Part shown: positions 22,243 to 31,849 of the stretch, piece after piece
How the letters are laid out: every line of letters starts with the position of its first letter
Numbering within the stretch: the first letter of the stretch is position 1
Assembly: GCA_945643635.1 (NCBI GenBank)
Contig: CALZFC010000035.1
Coordinates: 4,232,501-4,296,500 of the forward strand
DNA length: 64,000 nt
Reading direction: 5' to 3'
Source of the DNA: Allodiplogaster sudhausi
Lineage: Eukaryota; Nematoda; Chromadorea; Rhabditida; Diplogasteridae
The notes under the pieces: model-generated
The model's database searches: none
Told to the model about the DNA's origin: nothing
Seen by the model: only the letters and a program-made list of their open reading frames with translations
Program-made: the position numbers and the translations under genes

Positions 22243-22353
22243 ATGAACTATTCGACCGTTCTTCTGGAAATCGTCGCCATTGCGTTGCTTGCGTTAGCTG
22301 AAGCTGCTCCAATCATCCAAGGCCCAGGCTGTGGCTGGCCAATCGTGTGCTAG
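22243..22353 (+). CDS. Secreted disulfide-ring peptide precursor 3
   Basis: A 36-residue precursor: signal peptide MNYSTVLLEIVAIALLAL-AEA, then mature APIIQGPGCGWPIVC (Cys-x5-Cys, C-terminal Cys). A T-rich run and AAATTCAG lie 7 bases before the ATG, with no good upstream donor, so SL trans-splicing of an outron or a 5'-UTR intron is likely. TAG is followed after two bases by a GTAAGAT donor (22356); the GAGCAG acceptor gives a noncoding exon from 22461. The signal peptide is nearly identical to its paralogues while the mature region is not. Family unknown to me. Confidence 0.72.
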   Translation: MNYSTVLLEIVAIALLALAEAAPIIQGPGCGWPIVC

Positions 22354-22460
22354 TTGTAAGATATTGAATTCACTTATTTATTTATTTAGCTGTTTGTGAA
22401 TTATTTTGTTTATTAATTCGTGCATGCATCAAAATAACTACGTGACATTTAGCTGAGCAG

Positions 22461-22505
22461 ATCTGTGCAAGCCAACGTCGTCAGAGGAACTGTTGCCATC
22501 TGAAC
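22461..22505 (+). other. Conserved 3'-UTR exon of peptide gene 3
   Basis: ATCTGTGCAAGCCAACGTCG then TCAGAGGAACTGTTGCCATC, preceded by TTTAGCTGAGCAG. It is near-identical in gene 4 (23966 downward, minus strand) although the mature peptides differ. Confidence 0.55.
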
Positions 22506-22872
22506 TCGATTTTAATTTACTCCGTACATTCAATCCCAATTAGCTCCTTTTCATTATGGATTCTTTTGAGTAAGAAAAAATTCTGCATTTTTCTTCTCTT
22601 CAACATTGTGACAAAGGGCTAATTGTTTTAGACTGTTTCCTATTATTTTCTATTCCTATTCCTATTTCCTTTCCTAATAATAAATAATGCCAGATTATTG
22701 TGAAATTCTTGTTTAACAGACCGCTTTGCGGAAAATGATAAATATTATTGAAGTCGCTGATTTGCATGGACATTATGGATATTATGAACCAAAAGGTGAA
22801 AGGATAATGATATTCTGATTGTTCTGACTTTAAATTCTGGATAAAACTCTCAGGCATTTCGTCTTCCTCTAT

Positions 22873-22988
22873 ATTGAGCCGTCTCTGACACAATGGGATA
22901 TCGCACAGATGCTCTAATTGTAAGAGCGCAAAAAACTTGTAATGGAAAAGCCATTACCTCGATCTCGAGCCGGTTACGCCCAGGAGAC
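22873..22988 (+). promoter_or_regulatory. Conserved noncoding module, copy 2
   Basis: Carries GTCTCTGACACAATG, TATCGCACAGATG, an A-run and CCTCGATCTCGAGCCGGTTACGCCC in the module order. The CTCTAT/ATAGAG hairpin is shortened. It precedes the promoter relic at 23505. Confidence 0.5.
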
Positions 22989-23064
22989 AGACATGTCGAG
23001 TGATTGAGAATACTCGCTCTCATGTGCCGTTTACTGCCGGATTGTGGAAAGTAAAATCAGGCAG

Positions 23065-23450
23065 AGGTGTCAACGGGCCAAACACTTTTTGGGCCAGCCC
23101 GGCATATTGGGCCCAAACATTCGGCCCAGTCCGACCCGTACTTTTCTGGATCTCCACAAGGATTTTGCGTCCAGGCCGTCCCGGCGCGGGCAGATAACCC
23201 GTTGGAGCCCGATTAAAAAACATTTTACTCGAAATCTCTCAAATTTATATTGTTAAACGTGTTTACATGTTGTTGCGCCTAATTAAACAGGTATATAGTA
23301 AAGTAGGTGAACTATATATCCCATTCAATGAATCAGTTGATCATTCACCAACTTCTCGGACAATCGGGCCCAAACGGGCCTTAGGGCCGGCCTGATGATG
23401 AGACTCCGAGGGCCCGGCCCGGCACGGCAAGGGCCCGTGGAATGTTGGTA
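23065..23450. repeat. GGGCC-rich repeat pieces
   Basis: GGGCCAGCCCGG, TTGGGCCC, TTCGGCCCAGTCCGACCCG, then at 23370-23445 CGGGCCCAAACGGGCC and GGGCCCGGCCCGGCACGG. Composition is sharply different from the surroundings and similar to 3536-3614 and 4040-4100. No protein is supported. Confidence 0.5.
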
Positions 23451-23504
23451 CTCATTTCCCTGAGGTTAAATAATGTTGTTTTTAGAACTGGAACTCACAT
23501 TCGC

Positions 23505-23745
23505 GCCTTGAAAGAGGCCAGTTTTAATTTTAACGGAAACTCACAAAAACACTTGGTAGAGATATTGATTTTGGTGTCATGATTATCAACCAGAGAAAAC
23601 TCGGTTCAAATTGCCAAATTCCAAGTCGAAATTATTTGTCAAAGGTTATTTATTGATTGATCATAGAGTGTGACGACGGTTGTCCATTCGACATGAGAAA
23701 TATAAATTGTGAAGGCTCATAGAGGAACGTTTTCATTGGTGTTTC
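23505..23745 (+). pseudogene. Second promoter-only relic of a peptide-gene unit
   Basis: TTTTAACGGAAACTCACAAAAACACTTGG, ATGATTATCAACC and GGTTGTCCATTCGACATGAGA match 21735-21930 upstream of gene 3. No TATA box or coding exon follows; the 3' end of gene 4 on the other strand lies next. Confidence 0.6.
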
Positions 23746-24062
23746 TCAATACGGTTGGCATTATTTCCGCAGCACGAAACAGTATGTACAATTTGTTTTA
23801 TTGTACAATGTTCAAGTAAAGAAGAAGGTAGCATTATTGTTGTTTATCATAATTAAACCACAATAAAAGGATCAAATTCAGCTTGAAGGTCCATAATAGT
23901 TTTCAGGAGGGAATGCGTACAATAATGGCATCAGCAGTTCCTCTGACGACGTTGGCATGCACAGATCTGCTCAGGTAAAATCACCTAATTATTTTTATGA
24001 AAGAACGTATGAATAAATAAATAAATCAATTAACTAAGTAACTACTGATTAATAGCTTACCA

Positions 24063-24170
24063 CTAGCACGTGACGTGCGGCGGACAGTCATCTTGCACGA
24101 ACGGAGCAGCCTCAGCAAAGGCAAGCAACGCAATAGCGACGATTGCCAGAAGAACGGTCGAATAGTTCAT
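24063..24170 (-). CDS. Secreted disulfide-ring peptide precursor 4
   Basis: A 35-residue precursor: MNYSTVLLAIVAIALLAF-AEA signal, mature APFVQDDCPPHVTC (Cys-x5-Cys, C-terminal Cys). The start is fixed by TTTTTCCAG/TTTGACC-ATG shared with the other copies. TAG-TG is followed by a GTAAGC donor; the conserved noncoding exon starts at 23966 after GAGCAG. TATA (complement at 24294-24303) is 133 bases upstream. Module copy 3 lies about 0.9 kb upstream. A longer overlapping frame on this strand at 24112-24492 is out of frame and has no support. Confidence 0.72.
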   Translation of the reverse strand: MNYSTVLLAIVAIALLAFAEAAPFVQDDCPPHVTC

Positions 24171-25070
24171 GGTCAAACTGGAAAAAGCAGCGAAGAAAGT
24201 TTTCATATTCTATGTTAAAATCGTTCCGAAATCGACTCAGAAGATTCAGCAGCGACAAAATTTCGCTCCCTTCCCTGCAACCAGTAATGCTTGCCCTTTT
24301 ATACCATACGTATGTATTACCCCAGATGAAGTGGCCATTTGAGCAATGAAAACGCCCTTTTTTATGGTTTCTCAAGTCTTCACTCCAATCTACATTTCTC
24401 TTTTCATGTGGACAACCGTCACACTCTTTGTTTGAGAGCCATGCAATTCGACGAATTTCCATTACCAATAGAGACCCCTCGTCATTTGGCAATGTGAACA
24501 GCCAGCGTTTTTACTACTGGTTGATAAAAATGCCACGAAAGCAAACTCTGCCGAGTTGTATTTCTTTTGAGGTTAAAAATGAAAACTGGCCAATAAGACT
24601 ACAAGACAGGAACACCATTTTCTTTCCCTCATGGAAATGTGTGTACGATTTCATGTTGTAGAATCGATTCAGATTTCAAAAGTAGCAAATGTTGCCAGCC
24701 AGTATGCTTTCAGACATGAAAAAACACTATTGTAAAAGATTTTTTATAAACCAATAATGATATCTTAAAAGTTCAGAAATGAACACATACTTACTCGAAT
24801 GTGTATGAAAAGTGAATGCACATGTCAAGTCCAGCTGCCGTAATGAACTTTGAAGTTTAGATTTATTGACGCTGAGAAATCAGCGAACAGCCTGATTGCG
24901 CTATCAAACAACAAGTGTCTCTTTCTTTTTCTCTCTCTCTATCTCCTTTTCCTTGACCGTCTTCTGTTCTCGCACTAGGAAAGCACCAAAAATGGATATC
25001 ATACACTTATTACATGCTGCTACTCTCCAGCAGAAAGCGGCTCTTGCGTGCGATTATCTCTCTTCTGTCA

Positions 25071-25202
25071 CCTGGGCGTAACTGGTTTGAGATCGAGGTG
25101 TTAGCTCTTAATACTTTTTTTTGTTGCGCTCTATCCTCCTCCTTAAAGCCGTCTATGCGATATCTCATTCTGTCAGAGACGCGCTGCTCAAAACCGCGTG
25201 CC
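25071..25202 (-). promoter_or_regulatory. Conserved noncoding module, copy 3
   Basis: On the plus strand: CCTGGGCGTAACTGGTTTGA-GATCGAGG, a run of eight T, GCGCTCTATCCTCCTCC, TATGCGATATCTCATT, GCTCAAAACCGCGTG. It lies 0.9 kb upstream of peptide gene 4. If read in the plus direction, the T-run could act as a Pol III terminator. Confidence 0.5.
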
Positions 25203-25468
25203 AATAAGACGCTAAACCAAAGCGTTCACGCCACAGCCGACAAACCCGACCCGCACTTTCCGTTCTGAACCAATTCATCCATCATTTTAACTGAACTATT
25301 CCATTAGTCGTCTTTGTTTTTATATTGTTTTTAGAGTTGTACCTCCTCATTCAACACGATATGTCAAAATCAGGTCAATTCTAGATTCGTGCAGTTGGTC
25401 CATCGGCTCCTATTCTCAACCCTCTTCTTCAGCTCGGATAGATCAATTTTCCTGAATAGATAGACATA

Positions 25469-26259
25469 CAGTCCCGCTCAACATTGTTGGGTCCGGTATT
25501 AATAGTATTAATAGTATTAATATAAATAATACAAACTGGAATAGCGAGCTGAATACGCATTTTCGTGCCATTTTGCGTAGGAGTTTACCTATTTCGACCA
25601 TATAGATTTCGACTGTGAAGACCGTTTTCAAAAATATGCTGAAATGGCTGAGATCTCGTAATATTGCATTTAATTTGGCCGTGTTTGGGTTCCAAAAGGG
25701 CTGGCTTCAACTCCTGGACTACAAAGTGCAAAATAAAGTGAAATTTTCAGAGCACTTCTTACCTTTTTTGAGTTTCTTGTTTCATTTCTTTTGAGTTTCT
25801 CATTTTGTTTATGTATAAACGACGAAAAAAAAGCAAAAAAAAATTTCGTGCTTGCAAAAATCTGTTCTCAAAAGTGTATCGAACCGAGACCTCGAGATTG
25901 CCGGTCAAAGACTTACCAATACTCTACAGACGGTACTAACAAATTTGATGATACCTTTCTTTGGACAGCGACGATTGTTAACAAAGGAAACGTCGATTCT
26001 GAACACTCTGTTTCCTACTTTAGTGGGAAATAGAGAGAGAGAGAGAGAGGCGAAAGAAGGTGCAGCGTCGACTACATCTACTCTGCGTCACCGTTTCAAG
26101 GCTGACCAACGATTTTTTCTCATAGTCAGCTAACAGCACCTGCACCTTCTTTCATATCTCTCTCTCATCCTTTCTCTATCTCTTTCTCTCTCCCGCTCTC
26201 TCCACCGGTCTCTCTTTCACTTTCTCCCTCTCTCCTTCTTTCTCGTTTTCTCGCATTCC

Positions 26260-26308
<49 letters not shown>

Positions 26309-26854
26309 CCACTAAAGTAGGAAACAGAGAGTGTTCAGAATCGACATTTCCTTTGTGAGCAAGGCGCTGTCCAAAGAAAGATATTATCAGTTTTGTTTGT
26401 AACGTTTGTAGAGTATTGGTAAGTCTTTGACCGGCAATCTCGAGGTCTCGGTTCGATACCCTTTTGAGAACAGATTTTTGCAAGCACGAAAATTTTTTTT
26501 GATTTTTTTTCGTCGTTTATACATAAACAAAATGAGAAACTCAAAAGAAATAAAACAAGAAACTCAAAAAAGGTAAGAAGTGCTCTGAAAATTTCACTTT
26601 ATTTTGCACTTTGTAGTCCAGGAGTTGAAGCCAGCCCGTTTGGAACCCAAACACGGCCAAATTAAATGCAATATTACGAGATCTCAGCCATTTCAGCATA
26701 TTTTTGAAAACGGTCTTCACAGTCGTAATCTCCATGGTCGAAATAGGTAAACTCCTACGCGAAATGGCACGAAAATGCGTATTCAAGTTTGTATTATTTA
26801 TATTAATACTATTAATACTATTAATACCGGACCCAACAATGTTGAGCGGGACTG
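25469..26854. mobile_element. 1.39-kb long-TIR element flanked by TA (Tc1/mariner-like MITE)
   Basis: Ends CAGTCCCGCTCAACATTG at 25469 and the exact complement ending at 26854, flanked by TA on both sides (25467-25468, 26855-26856). Inverted arms of roughly 580 bp each carry matching frames but no transposase. The centre (about 26040-26300) holds GA/CT microsatellite. TA duplication and CAGT... termini are typical of Tc1/mariner elements. It sits where peptide gene 5's 3' intron should continue, and no second exon is found beyond it. Confidence 0.75.
26160..26305. repeat. (CT)n microsatellite at the foldback centre
   Basis: CT/TCTC repeats occupy the space between the two inverted arms; the left arm also ends in a GA run near 26030-26050. 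Confidence 0.85.
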
Positions 26855-26946
26855 TACTATTAGAGGGAGGGGGGGGGGGGTTCTGATAGGGAAATATGGT
26901 AATGAGCAAACAAATAATAAATAAATAAGCAAATTATATCTTACCA

Positions 26947-27057
26947 CTAGCACTTGTTTGCCGAAATGCGGCAGAGATCGCGGTTGATTGGAGCAGCTTC
27001 AACAAACGCAAGCATCGCAATGGCGACGATTGCCAGAAGAATGGTCGAATAGTTCAT
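26947..27057 (-). CDS. Secreted disulfide-ring peptide precursor 5
   Basis: A 36-residue precursor: MNYSTILLAIVAIAMLAF-VEA signal, mature APINRDLCRISANKC (Cys-x6-Cys, C-terminal Cys). TTCTTCAG/TTTGACC precedes the ATG. TAG-TG then a GTAAGATAT donor follows, but the expected noncoding second exon is not found because the TA-flanked long-TIR element ends about 90 bases away. TATA complement is at 27292-27301 (about 244 bases upstream) and module copy 4 about 1.1 kb upstream. Confidence 0.7.
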   Translation of the reverse strand: MNYSTILLAIVAIAMLAFVEAAPINRDLCRISANKC

Positions 27058-27944
27058 GGTCAAACTGAAGAAAAAAGAAGCGAAAGATTTCAATATGAAT
27101 CGAGCCAAAAACTCATTTTTAAATTCGCGCCATTTTTTCCCGACACAGACATGAGAGAGCATATGCTTTAGAGATATCAGCAAAAATTTGGATTGGTGAC
27201 GGTTGAGTTTCGTATTTTCGCAAAAGCGCCGCTGAAGATTTCGCCGACAAATTATCTCGCTCTCTTTATTCATTGCAAGGGGAAATGAATGCCCTTTTAT
27301 ACACCAAATGAATAGTTTATGACACAAGATGAAGTGCGCAGTGAAAACGTTCTTCTTTATGCCTTCCCATTTTATATTTCTCATGTCAAATGGACGACCT
27401 TCACACTCCATGTACGTTTGGGCACCGAGCACTTCAACGAATCGGAGCATGAAATTGTCTTACAGGGACGAGTCGTCAATTGGCAATCTGAGCAGCGTTT
27501 TTGCTGCTTGATAATTATACCATGGAAGCGCTAACTCTGCGAGTCTTCCTTAAAATGAAAACCGGCCAATTTCACAGCGAATGAGATCTTCAATTCTAAA
27601 ACCGTTTTCTCCTTACACCCCCCCCCCCCCTTCTCGGAAATAAATATTACAGAATCCATATAGATTTCAAAAGCGTGAAAGATAACAGCTAGCCAGTGTT
27701 CATTAAGACGTGCAAAAATACCATTTCAAAACGATTTTGTTTACGCTTGCCGAACAATAAATCTTAACAGTTCAGAAGAAAACGCATCTCCACCCATGTA
27801 TGCGATGAGACGTGAAGTAAATCAGAAAGTGAAAGCGCACTTCAAGTCCAGCTGTCGTGTGAACTTTAAAGTGGAGATTTATTGTCTCACGCTATGAAAT
27901 CACCGAACAGCCTGATTTCAATGTCAAACAATAAACCTCTCTTT

Positions 27945-28070
27945 CTCTCACTCTCCCTATCTCTCTCTCGCCTTCTCTACTTCTACTTCTCTCTCTCCCT
28001 CTCGCTTTCTCTCTCTCTTTTCTCTCTTTTTCTTTCTCCCTCTCTCTTTCTCTCTCATTTTCTTCATTTC
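27945..28070. repeat. (CT)n-rich tract
   Basis: CTCT/CTTT repeats upstream of gene 5; the equivalent position upstream of gene 4 (24918-24960) has a shorter tract, so the microsatellite is part of the duplicated unit. Confidence 0.85.
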
Positions 28071-28190
28071 CCGTCTCCCACTCTCGCTCCGGGAGAGCAG
28101 TAACGACTAAAAGAGTGGATATCACACCCTTACTGCTTTCCACTTTTCAGCAGTAAGGAGAGCTATCTGAGAGCGACTAATCGTCTGTCT

Positions 28191-28331
28191 CCTGGGCGTA
28201 ACCGGTTCGAGATCGAGGTGGTGGTAGCTCTTAGCAGTTTTTTTGCGGCGCTCTATCCTCCTCCATAGAGCCAGCCAGCCATCTGTGCGATATCTCATTG
28301 TGTCAACGACACGCTCAAAACCGCGTGACAC
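28191..28331 (-). promoter_or_regulatory. Conserved noncoding module, copy 4 (most complete)
   Basis: On the plus strand: GGGCGTAACCGGTTCGAGATC-GAGG, T-run 28238-28244, hairpin GGCTCTATGGAGG complement (GCTCTAT...ATAGAGC), CGATATCTCATT, hairpin GTGTC-AAC-GACAC, CTCAAAACCGCGTGACAC. CCGGTTCGAGATC resembles a Pol III B-box. An upstream inverted pair TTACTGCT/AGCAGTAA lies at 28129-28159. Confidence 0.5.
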
Positions 28332-28502
28332 TAAGACGCTAAGCCAAAGCGTTCTCGCTCAATTGTAAGCTGCCACCGCCTCTCCTCTGCCGCTTTCTGA
28401 ACCAATCCTATTTTAAAATTCTTGTAGAGTTGTGACTTGCATTCCTTGGAAAAGTATCCTAAAATAATTTTCATTTTCAAAGGTGCAACAACAACAATAA
28501 GA

Positions 28503-30288
28503 ATGTCGATTCAATTTACCGCTCGGACGGCTATCGCAGTTTTCTTGCTTATCGCAGGTCAGTTTTATTTTTCTTTAACTCCTTCATGAGAGATAAGCTT
28601 TTTCACTTGCAGCTTCCGTCGTCGCGCAGCGCAATTGCACAAAAGAGGTTCAAAATTTGTATCTGTTTGTATTTTTATTATAAAAGATTCTTTGACTTTT
28701 TTTTAGAAAGTAATAAAATATGAACAAAAAAAAAGATATGAAGTATATCGAAATGCACATAAATATTGACGGCTTTTGTTTGCTTCGAATCGCAATCATG
28801 CATCCTTATGCCTTTGATCCCGCAAGCGTCCACCGGTCCCAGTCGCAGATTGTGTGGAATAAGACTTGTAAACTTGGAGTAACTTTGCAACCTTCTGCAG
28901 GAGGTTGGAGCTCGGCTTAAAATAATGATCAAAATTATAATGAAATATTGACCCAAATAAATATTGACCGTTTATACCTTCGGCAGGAGGTGGAGATCGT
29001 CACAAAGTGCGCCGCGAAGGACGCTGTCGACAATGCGTTCGCAAAGGCGACGAACGCTTTCGACTACAAGCCGGCCAACCTGTCGCTCGCCGATTGCCTG
29101 TTGGTGCTTTTTTCTTTTCGTTCCTCTTCTTTCTTTCTTTCTTTCTTTTAGTTTTTTTTTTCTTCGTAAAAATAAAACGAGCACCGAAAAGTGATCAATG
29201 CCTATTCGAATTGTCTCGTTTGCACTCGGCACAACGTATTTTGTATACTATATCGATTTGCTGTTCCTTTCTCGGTCAGCCAAGATGCACATAAAATAGA
29301 AATAAGGAAAAGAGATTGTAAAACAATATGTAGCTTTGATGTGAAAGGTATGTAATATAAAAGTCGAACGGCGAATAAGATCTAGGTGAACATGTTGAAC
29401 TAACTTGACTCACCTAGATTCACTGGCGCACAGCAGATGATGTGCATTTTATCTTAGTAATTCCTCTGCTCAAATAGCCTTGACCCTCCCACCTCTTTGC
29501 AGCTCGGCCAACTCGTACTGGAAGTGCGCGGGCGAGGCCGGGCCTTGCACGCCCTCGGAGAGCTACTCGCATCGCGGCGTGCTCTGGGGCGCCTGCTGGC
29601 TATCGAATGGCGACGGCGCTAAAGTCGGCCAGTGTAAGTTGCGCCTGAAACTTTTTAGAAAAATATATACATGTGAGACTTCGACAGCGTATAAGAAATG
29701 AGAGTAAATCGCCTAGAAAAGTGAGAAATAATAGCAAAAAAAAAAACAAGTTTTACAGTCTACCACGCCATCATCTCGTACATTGAGCAGCACTCGGAGG
29801 AAATTCGCAACAACTGCACTCAGTCAGTTTGAGCAATATGTCACAGAATAACATACATACTAGATATGCAGCGCCAAGAACAAATTATTCCAAAACTTAT
29901 TGGTGCTAATTAATTGATTAAAAATTTTAAATAACATCAACACCAAGACTAGGTTCCCTTGGGCATATGTATAGTGGCATGTGTATGTACATGGCATTGG
30001 ATTATTTAAACATATTTTTTTTATACATTGAGGATCAGTTGACCAGCTTGTTGAGATAGCATTCTTTTGGAATTAGTTTAATTTTTTAAATTCTAAATAT
30101 TTTCTTTCCACATCAGGGAGGCACTCGCTGACGCCGTTGACCTGATGGAGGCGCGCGATCCGGACGTCTTCCACGAGTACATCTGCCCGCTCATCGTGCA
30201 GAGTCGCGGCGCCGCCTGCGACGCCGTCGAGGGGCAGCGATTCTGCGCCAACCGATACGACAAGCCCATCTACATCCCGATCAACTAA
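28503..30288 (+). CDS. Secreted ten-cysteine protein, 6 exons
   Basis: Predicted 189-residue secreted protein of unknown function. Exons 28503-28557, 28613-28647, 28987-29099, 29503-29633, 29759-29822, 30117-30288; phases agree throughout. The signal peptide MSIQFTARTAIAVFLLIA leads to a mature region with NCTKE, EVEIVTKC, DCLSANSYWKC, GPCTP, GVLWGACW, EEIRNNCTQ, HEYICPLI, GAACDA and QRFCANRY. The ten Cys could form five disulfides in a helical, acidic protein; two N-glycosylation sequons (NCT) are visible. The spacing recalls nematode cysteine-rich secreted domains (DUF19-like), but I cannot confirm the family. Coding GC is much higher than in the introns. The exon 3 donor (GTTGGT) is weak. 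Confidence 0.65.
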
Positions 30289-30299
30289 GTCATGGCCTG

Positions 30300-30350
30300 G
30301 AACCTTAAGCCTTAAGCCTAAAGCCTTAAGCCTTACCTTAAACTTTCTTA
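30300..30350. repeat. (CCTTAAG)n heptamer run just after the stop
   Basis: CCTTAAG-CCTTAAG-CCTAAAG-CCTTAAG-CCTTA, close to but not identical with the nematode telomere complement (GC-CTAA). It lies within the probable 3'-UTR of the preceding gene. Confidence 0.7.
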
Positions 30351-31840
30351 AAGTAAAATTTAAAAAAATGAATATGTATAACTGTTAACTCTGACTATTT
30401 CTTAAACAATTGTTTCCATCATTTAATGCAAAATCTCTTGTCAGTAATATAACCAGTAACTAAATCTTCGCCACTAAAACCTAGTGGTGCTCAGTGAAAC
30501 GTCGTCTGTCTCAAGCTCTCAACTCTCGCCGGTTTCACTGATAATGTGACTGATGGGTCTCCTATTGTTATTTGGCTGCCGTCCTTAGCACTCTCTTGCG
30601 CTGTGACCATCTTTTCTCGATGTTTTAGTGACCTTTCTCACTAACATTGACGGAAAGGCCGTGATTCCCGTTCTGACCTTGCCCTAATAATAGCTCCTCT
30701 CCTCACTCGCTCACATTTCTTTATCCCTATCTTTTATATCTCTCCCTCTCTCCTCTCTCTCTCTCTCTGTCTATTTCCTGCTCTCTTCTATTTCTCTCCG
30801 AAGTGGTTTCATGTCTACGGTCATATGGCAACTACCAACTGATTGTGAGTGGTTCCACTGTAACTCTCCGCTTTTTGTTTTGGTTTCCCATCGAAAAGCG
30901 GCAACGCCCCATAAGTGAGTTCATCTTAGCTGACTCGGATTCCACTTACACTTGCATGTTATTAAAGGTTTGTTTTGAGAGAAGTAACTTAGTAACAAAG
31001 CTGTGTTATTAGTATCATCAACCTTTTTCATTTGTAAAATGTAACTTTTTAACAATCGAACGGTGATGCTGAAGCGAATCACGGTTAAATAAAAAACCAT
31101 ATATTCGATAAAACGTTCAATTTTTAGATATTTGTATGCATGGTACATTTACAATTAGCAGAAAATATAATACAGTTTTAATACAGCAATTTCCTGGCAT
31201 GCAGAAATAATATGTATTTTTTTGTTTGCTAAATATAAGTACAACGACATGTATAAGATTGTATACTTTCGATCAGAATATTTATTTAAAAAAAAATTAA
31301 ACAAGATACATACATTCTAAATATAAACAGCATGCATCACGATGATGTAAAGAAAATGAAAGTAAAAAAGTCGATACGAGAAAAAAGGAGTAAGAAAAAT
31401 GGAAGAGCAACCGCTGGCCAACTTCTCCCGTCAGAAATTAGGAGAAATAGCGATGAATCACGAGCGCTAAAAAAGAAGAAATCATTTTCTCGGCAGGAAC
31501 TACCGAATACGGAACATGCACGAGAAAATGAATGACGCATTCATTTTTCACTGTCTAAATAATGCGCTTTCAACTTTGGGCACCACGGATAGAAGAAAAT
31601 TTGTCTTTTCTTTTTGTTGCAGTAATTAGCGACACACTTTTCTGTAATATATGAATAGAGAATTCCTACTGTATATTACCATATAACATCCCTGCGGCCA
31701 TTTCTCAATCCCCCCCCCCACCCGATACATTGAATTGGCTTATTCACATTTTGTTATTATCATATTAAATTACGTTGAATTTGAATACAAACAGACATTG
31801 AATTGAATAATCAGCGATAACTTGATTATAACTGAATTGA
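30351..31840. other. Intergenic, no supported gene
   Basis: AT-rich, with a CT-rich patch near 30735-30800. A lysine-rich plus-strand frame (31332-31535) has no homologue I recognise and atypical composition. Confidence 0.5.
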
Positions 31841-31849
31841 AGTGTACCA

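Noticed and set aside
24112..24492. 126-residue minus-strand ORF overlapping peptide gene 4
   Set aside because: It is in a different frame from the signal-peptide CDS, runs through the promoter and is not conserved in paralogues.
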